The translations under genes were made by a program, and so were the position numbers. 64,000 nt of DNA from Rugamonas fusca (lineage in GTDB: Bacteria > Pseudomonadota > Gammaproteobacteria > Burkholderiales > Burkholderiaceae_D): contig NZ_JACEZS010000004.1 of the NCBI RefSeq assembly GCF_014042365.1, positions 185,869 to 249,868 on the forward strand. The letters run 5' to 3'. Of the stretch, positions 59,048 to 64,000 are shown in pieces. Numbering within the stretch: the stretch's first letter is position 1; the number at the start of each line of letters is the position of its first letter. The notes under the pieces are model-generated. The model saw nothing but the letters and a program-made list of their open reading frames with translations, was not told the origin of the DNA and searched no databases.

Positions 59048-59971
59048 GATTAACTCCCTCAGTTGCGGCGCATAGCCATGATCAGCCAGTCAAATGATCC
59101 ACTTGCGCGCTACCTGCATGAATACAGAATAGCAGTTTGAGCGACCCGAACACAGGGTGAATACTCGGTACTTCGCGGGCATCTTTGGTTGAAGAAAATG
59201 CATGCCCTGCGCAAGATTTCTAGATATCGACAGGATGCTGCGGATGCCGTCCAGCTACTTCGGTGCGGCCAGTCCCACTGAGGATATGGCAGGACTATGC
59301 TGCGGTCGGGGACGTAGCCTAATGGTGTGTGGAACAGGGCTGCCAGACGCTACGCCCCATGCTGCGGCCCACTGGGCAGCACGGCGCTTGCCTTTCGGGG
59401 TGGTGGCGGCGATCATGCGATCAATCGCTACTGTCATGCGATGCATGGCGTAGGCTCTTGGTTGATCGGCATAGCGAGAACGCTTCATGGCGGGCGCAGG
59501 TGGAGAGGATAGCCCTCATGCTACAGCACCAAGGCTGACTCCCGCAACGCCGGGATCGTACCGTGTCGGGGGCTGCTACTTGTCCTACGAGCGGATTAGG
59601 CTCATCGGCGACGAAATTGGCTGGCAGGGATTGACCAAGTACGGTGCAGTGGCATCCACCAGCAGTATTCCCATTCCTGTTACATGCAGCGCTGATCCGT
59701 CGCGCCAGGTCAGCGACAACAGAGCGTCCAGCTTCAAGCTGGGTGGAGGCGGTACCAGGGTGAGTTTTGGTGGACACATGTGGCTCATTATAGCCACAGC
59801 TTCCATCGGCGCTATATGGCGCCCTGGAAATTGCGATACGGCGGCGATGTCGATAGGGCGAAAGGGAACAGCCAGAGTAGAGCGCTGTCAGCTACATGCG
59901 CTTCGGCGGTTTGTATTTTTTCACGGACTGCCGACCCGGCGTAAGTGCCAGACGTCATGCAGAAAGTAGCT
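59048..59971. other. 924-base region without a supported gene
   Basis: Several open frames of 60-160 codons exist on both strands, but they overlap each other, lack ribosome sites and show no family pattern. One minus-strand frame (59585-59806) reads a moderately protein-like stretch (TLVPPPPSLKLDALLSL) but is not enough to call. Confidence 0.4.
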
Positions 59972-60076
59972 CGGGTGCGGATGGTGCGGATAGACCCCTA
60001 TTTTCAAAACTTTTCCTAGAAACGAAACATAGGAGAGTTTATGAAAAACGGCACTTATCCGCACCATCCGCACCCG
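59972..60076. repeat. 21-bp inverted repeat built from 9-bp iterons
   Basis: Two perfect 21-base arms (59972-59992 and 60056-60076) face each other across 63 bases. Each arm contains two tandem copies of GGTGCGGAT (or its complement). The spacer holds a strong ribosome site (AGGAGA at about 60029) and an ATG at 60041, so the right arm lies within the first codons of a gene. Iteron-like units of this kind suggest a replication or partition control site of a former element. Confidence 0.75.
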
Positions 60077-60307
60077 GCATGCCTACCTGTGTTGGTTTGC
60101 CCGTGGCCGATAGCAGTTCAGCCTTTGGTTCAGCTGGGGGGGCGTGCCGGTGCCGTCCGTGAAGCCATGGGCGTCGAGCAGGATGGTGGGCCGCGTCAGG
60201 TCGGCGGTGATGGTGCCTCCGACCTGCGCCACGGCATCAAGACGACCTGGCCCGACAGCATAAAAGCGGCTGCCGACTCTAACCGTGAATTGCTCGTCCC
60301 CACGTAG
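60041..60307 (+). pseudogene. Start of an unknown island gene, fused to phage remnant
   Basis: The ATG at 60041 has AGGAGA six bases upstream. The first residues (MKNGTYPHHPHPACLP) are encoded by the inverted repeat. The frame then runs into sequence related to the decayed phage gene (LRHGIKTTWPDSIKAAAD) and stops at 60305-60307. I read it as the 5' end of a lost gene joined to copy 3 of the phage-type gene. On the opposite strand, 60083-60373 also reads a protein-like stretch (VGGTITADLTRPTILLDAHG), so the coding strand is not fully certain. Confidence 0.4.
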
Positions 60308-60830
60308 TACGGCGACTTCGGCAACCCAATCGCAGCCCAGCCACGCACCACAGCAGCCGCTCCAATAGACCATCTCGGCCAGCCACGCGGGAGACGTCCC
60401 GTTCCATCCTGCGCCAGGGCGGAGCTGTCCACAGCATGATGGTCGAATCAGCCTTCAACAATAACTGCTTGGCCAACGGCGGCATGATCCGGGGGCCGGG
60501 CACCGGCACCGGCGATTCCGTGACCGCCGTCGCCAACGGCCAGCCGGTTGCCGTCAGCAACGGCGAGTTCCGCATCCCTGCGGCTGTAGTATAGGCGCAG
60601 GGACAGGACTTCTCCGATGAGCTGGTCGGAACTACCACTGGACAACCGGCAAGCCCAAGGGGCCGATGTTGACCAGCGCCGCGTAACCTCGTGCAACTGG
60701 ATGGCGACAAGCTGGTGACGGACGCGCTGATGGTGGCCAAGAGCTTTGGCAAGCGGCACAAGAACGTGCTGCGGGCTTGAATTGTTCGCGTGAGTTCAAC
60801 CGGCTCAATTCTGAGCCGGTTGGCTACCGC
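60210..60830 (+). pseudogene. Phage-type structural protein with Rha fragment, decayed copy 3
   Basis: Reads TTWPDSIKAAADSNRELLVP, later NGGMIRGPGTGTGDSVTAVA and NGQPVAVSNGEFRIPAAVV with a stop right after (60592-60594), then frame-broken FSDELV and GKPKGP. It is followed by LVQLDGDKLVTDALMVAKSF, the start of a Rha-type regulator, which stops after about 30 residues (60778-60780) and continues in another frame as NCSREFNRLNSEPVGY. The copy is related to copy 4, where the Rha part is better preserved. Confidence 0.6.
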
Positions 60831-61139
60831 TGCGGCGCTGGTCATGGTCAAGTTGGCACTTTCGCCCGGCGTCAGCTTTGCCCGTGCAGTGACGGCGTGC
60901 ACCGGCATGGCCGTCGGCCGTCTACGTGGCGCTGCACGCTTCGTGGTCGGTAGTACAAACGTTGTACTAGCGGTCGCAGCCTCCACCTTTGCGACGCTGG
61001 TCGCCATGGTACGGTCGGTGCAGACGCTGGGCGTAGCCGCACTTTTCGTGATCCCGGAAAAATTTCGGCATTCGACTACGAAAATTTTTTCGTTTCTATG
61101 CAAGACCAATTCAATTTTCTTGCCTCGCGGGCTGACACC
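60831..61139 (+). other. 309-base stretch between phage copies 3 and 4
   Basis: An open frame crosses this stretch (from 60790) but its Ala/Val-rich product has no family pattern. The complementary strand reads Ala/Thr/Ser-rich low-complexity sequence, as seen near 53.3 kb. No gene is called. Confidence 0.35.
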
Positions 61140-61440
61140 GAACTTCAGCGACGATAGCTCGGTCCACGACCTGATGCTGGGGCGGCTCTGTGCCGGGCCT
61201 GCTGAGCGAGGCGGCCCTCAACAACAAATGCATCCCCAAAGGCGGCATGATCCGTAGGCTGGGCAACGGCACCAGTGATTCCGTGGCCGCCGTCGCCAAC
61301 GGCCAGCCGGTCGCTGTCAGCAACGGCGAGTTCCGCATCCCTGCCACCGTCATGCAGATGCTGGGGCGCGACTTCTTTGACGAGCTGGTGAAGAACTACC
61401 ACCAGCCCCACCGGCAAGCCCAACGGCCCGATTCCGACCA
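61140..61440 (+). pseudogene. Phage-type structural protein, decayed copy 4
   Basis: Reads NFSDDSSVHDLMLG, then with a frame change LLSEAALNNKCIPKGGMIRR, NGTSDSVAAVANGQPVAVSN and GRDFFDELVKNYHQPH, with another frame break in the PTGKP segment. It lacks the SIKAAAYANGG part found in copies 1-3. A Rha-type gene follows directly. Confidence 0.58.
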
Positions 61441-61479
61441 GCGCCGCGCCACCTCGTACAACTGGACGGCGACAAGCTG

Positions 61480-61770
61480 GTGACGGACTCGCTGACTGTG
61501 GCCAAGAGCTTCGGCAAGCGCCACAAGAACGTGCTGCAAGCCTATGACAAGCTGCAATGTTCGGCCCAGTTCATGCGGCTGAATTTTCAGCCGCATGAAT
61601 ATGTTGATGGGCGTGGCAACATTCAGCGCATGGTCAAGATGACCAAGGACGGCTTCGTGATGCTGGTCATGGGCTTTACTGGCGAGGCGGCGATGGCCTT
61701 CAAGGAAGCGTACATCGCCGCCTTCAACGCCATGGCGGCCTACATCGCCCTGGACCAGCAGACGCTGTAG
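61480..61770 (+). CDS. Rha family phage regulatory protein (short)
   Basis: A 96-residue Rha-type protein: VTDSLTVAKSFGKRHKNVLQ, FMRLNFQPHEYVDGRGNIQR and MTKDGFVMLVMGFTGEAAMA with FKEAYIAAFNAM. Rha proteins are phage regulators often found near antirepressors. GTG 61480 is the first clear start; the family normally has about 12 more residues, and these (LVQLDGDKL) are visible in frame upstream but without a start. It ends sooner than full-length Rha, which carries a C-terminal domain. It may be non-functional. A related, broken Rha start lies 750 bases upstream. Confidence 0.65.
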   Translation: MTDSLTVAKSFGKRHKNVLQAYDKLQCSAQFMRLNFQPHEYVDGRGNIQRMVKMTKDGFVMLVMGFTGEAAMAFKEAYIAAFNAMAAYIALDQQTL

Positions 61771-61771
61771 C

Positions 61772-61984
61772 TGCGCATGCACGCGCACCAAGCCGGGCAA
61801 CAGAGTGGATGCCATCGCGACCGACCCGTCGTACCACCTGACGGCGGGCAAAAAGGGCGGCAGCGGACCGGCTTCGGTTAACCTGAACGCACTTGGTGGC
61901 TGGTCGCGCATCACCACGGGCTTCATAGGCATGCAGTTGAGCGGTGGCGACATCGCCCACCGAGTGGGTGTGTGGCCGTATTGA
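61772..61984 (+). pseudogene. Phage DNA methyltransferase fragment
   Basis: The plus strand reads VDAIATDPSYHLTAGKKGGS then GPASVNLN and WSRITTGFIGMQLSGGDIA, a match in pattern to phage DNA methyltransferases whose catalytic motif is TDPPY. Here it is DPSY, so a key proline is lost. About 60 residues are visible before the stop at 61982-61984, and the catalytic core downstream is missing. The fragment runs straight into the diguanylate cyclase remnant, so the break near 61975 is a recombination junction. Confidence 0.6.
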
Positions 61985-62549
61985 ACACTACGTTGGAGTT
62001 ATCAACGATATTACCGAGGCCAAGCAGGCTGCGGAGTTCATCCGTCACAGAGCCTACCACGACCCAATCACCGACTTGCCGAACCGCTCGCTGTTTATGG
62101 ATCGTCTGCATCAGGAGATTGTCCGCGCCCGCCGCAACAAGTTGGCGATGGCCTTGCTCTTCATCGACCTCGACCACTTCAAGGAAATAAACGACGAATT
62201 TGGTCATGATGTTGGCGACGACCTGCTCAGGATTGCGGCCATAAGGCTCACGGCGAGCGCTAGGGAATCGGATACCGTTGCACGTCTAGGTGGCGATGAG
62301 TTTACCGCTATCCTCAATGACATCAACGGGAAGGAGGATGCGGCACGAGTGGCGCAAAAGATGCTGGATGAAATTTGTCGACCGTTTGAGATTGGGCCGC
62401 ACGAGTTGGTTATTTCCGCCAGCATTGGCATCGCCATCTATCCGACGGACGGCGAAGGTGCAGCCTCGCTACTCAAAGCTGCTGATGGGGCAATGTACAG
62501 GGCAAAGCGTGGTGGCCGCAACGCATTTTCGTTTGCTGCGATTGGGTGA
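61944..62549 (+). pseudogene. Diguanylate cyclase, 5'-truncated (PAS tail plus GGDEF)
   Basis: From about 61977 the frame reads RIEHYVGVINDITEAKQAAE, the end of a PAS/PAC domain, then a complete GGDEF domain: YHDPITDLPNRSLFMDRL, LFIDLDHFKEINDEFGHDVG and VARLGGDEFTAIL (GGDEF intact). It ends at 62547-62549. The N-terminal sensor part is missing and replaced by phage sequence. An ATG at 61944 lies within the phage part, so a 201-residue protein could still be made, but it would lack its sensor. I treat it as a remnant of the target gene or of a rearrangement. Confidence 0.8.
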
Positions 62550-63205
62550 GTGCATGTTTTGGCAATTCCGCTGCCTTCGGCGCTGTCGTTTTGTGGTAGC
62601 GCAATAGGCATGATCTAGCGGTGCAGTACGTGGAAATAGTCGCGCCATTCCAGTAGGCGGCTCCATTCACTGCAGGAGGCGTCGCGGGTTTTGGCTACGA
62701 GGTTCTTCTACTGTGCGAAGGCCGACAAGGTTGATTGAAGAGATTCCCTCACGTGTCCGATTGGCAAGCCCACGCACTTGTTGGTAACGTTGGACTTGTC
62801 ACAGGCTCCTGCTTCGGTTCGGACCATCACTGGAGTCTTGGACACCTCGGGCGACTCCGTGGCGCTGCCTGTGCTAAATCGGAGGTGTCAGCACTGATAT
62901 GGCGCAAGTTCTTGACGGCATCGAAGGGCCTGCACATCTCCACCACAACGTGCAGGTCAGCGCTGGCCACGTTCTGTATCACGGTCGCGTTGATCACTTC
63001 TGCGGGCCTAAACGCCACGGCATGACGCGCTGTCGCCCACTATCGCGCCTTTCAAGGGCCTTGCCGGCCCAGCCAATGGCCAGGCGCATGTTTGTTGGCC
63101 GCGCTGGAGGATAGAATAGAGTCTTTTACATATTCCAAACCCCATGTATGACCAACCGAGATGGAAGTCATGGTGCGATTTTACCTCGGCGTGGAGAATT
63201 GAATT
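62550..63205. other. 656-base gap before the MFS gene
   Basis: No intact gene is supported. A minus-strand frame (62827-63018) reads INATVIQNVASADLHVVVEM, which looks protein-like, but it is short and has no ribosome site. This is probably degenerate sequence at the edge of the island. Confidence 0.4.
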
Positions 63206-64000
63206 ATGCACACGACTGGCATTCGCCTCGGGCTGCGTGAGAACTTGGGGCAGTTCTCACTGCTGGTTTTGGTCAATGCCTTCGTCGGCGCAATGGTGGG
63301 CCTGGAGCGAAGTATCCTACCAGCTATTGCCGAGCGAGAGTTCCACATCAAGGCGCGGGCCGCTATTCTTTCCTTTATCGTCGTCTTCGGCGTTACCAAG
63401 GCGCTGACCAATTACTTCGCGGGACGGCTTGCCGACCGCCATGGTCGCAAGCACATCTTGGTCGCCGGATGGCTGGTTGCCATTCCGGTTCCTTTTGTCT
63501 TAATGTGGGCACCTGATTGGAACTGGATCGTCGCCGCCAATGTGTTGCTGGGCGTGAGTCAGGGTCTTACCTGGTCTACCACCGTCATCATGAAGATCGA
63601 TCTGGTTGGGCCAAAGCAGCGTGGCCTTGCGATGGGACTCAACGAGTTTGCAGGCTACTTCGCGGTGGCGGGGAGCGCGCTTGCCACCGGCTGGTTGGCG
63701 TCTCTTTATGGACTGCGGCCGCAACCTTTCTACCTCGGGGTGATCTATGTGATCTTCGGCTTGATGCTCTCGATGCTGGTAGTCCGCGAGACTCGGCATT
63801 TTGTGGCTCACGAAGTACGAACGCACCACGCTGGGGGCAGGTTAGCACTGCCAAGCCAAAGCGAAATTTTTCGCCGTGCCTCGCTGACCGATCGAAATCT
63901 GTCCAGTGTCAGCCAAGCGGGGCTTGTCAACAATCTGAACGACGGCATGGTCTGGGGCTTGTTTCCCCTGGTCTTCGCCACCGCCGGCATGAGCCTGGCG
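63206..64000 (+). CDS. MFS transporter, 5' part
   Basis: The gene begins ATG 63206 with GGAG nine bases upstream and runs off the right edge; 265 residues are visible. It has a major facilitator N-half: six hydrophobic segments, motif A as FAGRLADRHGRKHIL between helices 2 and 3, and a long central loop (about residues 195-235). It starts MHTTGIRLGLRENLGQFSLL. The substrate cannot be told; drug or metabolite export is typical of this layout. It is the first clearly intact gene after the degenerate region. Confidence 0.88.
   Translation, partial: MHTTGIRLGLRENLGQFSLLVLVNAFVGAMVGLERSILPAIAEREFHIKARAAILSFIVVFGVTKALTNYFAGRLADRHGRKHILVAGWLVAIPVPFVLMWAPDWNWIVAANVLLGVSQGLTWSTTVIMKIDLVGPKQRGLAMGLNEFAGYFAVAGSALATGWLASLYGLRPQPFYLGVIYVIFGLMLSMLVVRETRHFVAHEVRTHHAGGRLALPSQSEIFRRASLTDRNLSSVSQAGLVNNLNDGMVWGLFPLVFATAGMSLA

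Larger units (their letters stand above)
53061..61975. mobile_element. Degenerate integrated island downstream of tRNA-Ser
   Basis: The stretch begins after tRNA-Ser and runs to a junction inside a truncated diguanylate cyclase gene near 61975. It holds a large serine recombinase, three small co-directional genes, a stress-type protein, four decayed copies of one phage-type gene, two Rha copies and a methyltransferase fragment. Coding density is low and many frames are broken. I did not find a clear direct repeat of the tRNA 3' end at the right side, so the ends are set by gene content, not by attachment sites. Confidence 0.68.

Noticed and set aside
59487..59969. 160-codon open frame in the island
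   Set aside because: No ribosome site, no family pattern, and overlapping frames on the other strand are of similar quality.

Overview
The window is a GC-rich chromosomal segment of a betaproteobacterium. The gene content (phasin, RNase R/RlmB/CysE/YceH block, CysS/AlkA-like glycosylase/AccA/TilS/LysC block, FAN1-type nuclease with an XPD-like helicase partner, LytS/LytR-type two-component system) and the protein style fit the Oxalobacteraceae (Massilia/Duganella/Janthinobacterium group). This placement is inferred from family resemblance, not from a search.

Layout. 0-5 kb: end of a hemolysin III family gene, a LysR regulator, and a four-gene run of two LiaF-like membrane proteins plus a LytS-type kinase and LytTR regulator. 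4.7-13.1 kb (minus strand): XPD-like helicase and FAN1-like nuclease, a phasin, and an operon of hybrid histidine kinase, diguanylate cyclase and small secreted protein. 13.3-19.9 kb: four copies of tRNA-Leu(CAG), each with its own terminator, arranged as two pairs that bracket a 5.9 kb accessory segment (PEP-CTERM-like protein, secreted protein, serine hydrolase, amidohydrolase, deleted FAD monooxygenase pseudogene). 20-28.9 kb: rnr-rlmB-cysE-yceH housekeeping block, a self-regulated GntR/ABC operon, a DUF1439 lipoprotein and a methyltransferase.

29-40.5 kb is the most notable region: a RiPP cluster of the thiazole/oxazole-modified microcin (TOMM) type. A 45-residue precursor ends in a core of only Cys, Ser and Thr. 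It is followed by a leader-binding E1-like protein, a YcaO cyclodehydratase, a SagB-type dehydrogenase, a fusion of an HExxH metallopeptidase-like domain with an ABC ATPase, an ABC-2 permease, a DUF2141 protein, a second MacB/LolD-like ABC system, a LolA-like periplasmic protein and a probable outer-membrane beta-barrel. Genes are nearly all overlapping or closely spaced, so one operon would make, trim and export the peptide through both membranes.

40.8-53 kb returns to core genes (membrane and TPR proteins, cupin/AraC pair, solute-binding protein, lpxH, two peptidyl-prolyl isomerases, cysS, an AlkA-like glycosylase, accA, tilS, lysC, tRNA-Ser). 53.1-62 kb, downstream of tRNA-Ser(GCT), is a decaying mobile region: a large serine recombinase, small island genes, a stress-type protein, four decayed copies of one phage-type gene, Rha regulator copies and a methyltransferase fragment. 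It ends in a 5'-truncated diguanylate cyclase gene. The window closes with the start of an MFS transporter gene.

An 85-87 bp palindromic element occurs twice (8.8 and 45.8 kb) with paired compensatory changes in three nested stems, which points to selection on its folded structure.
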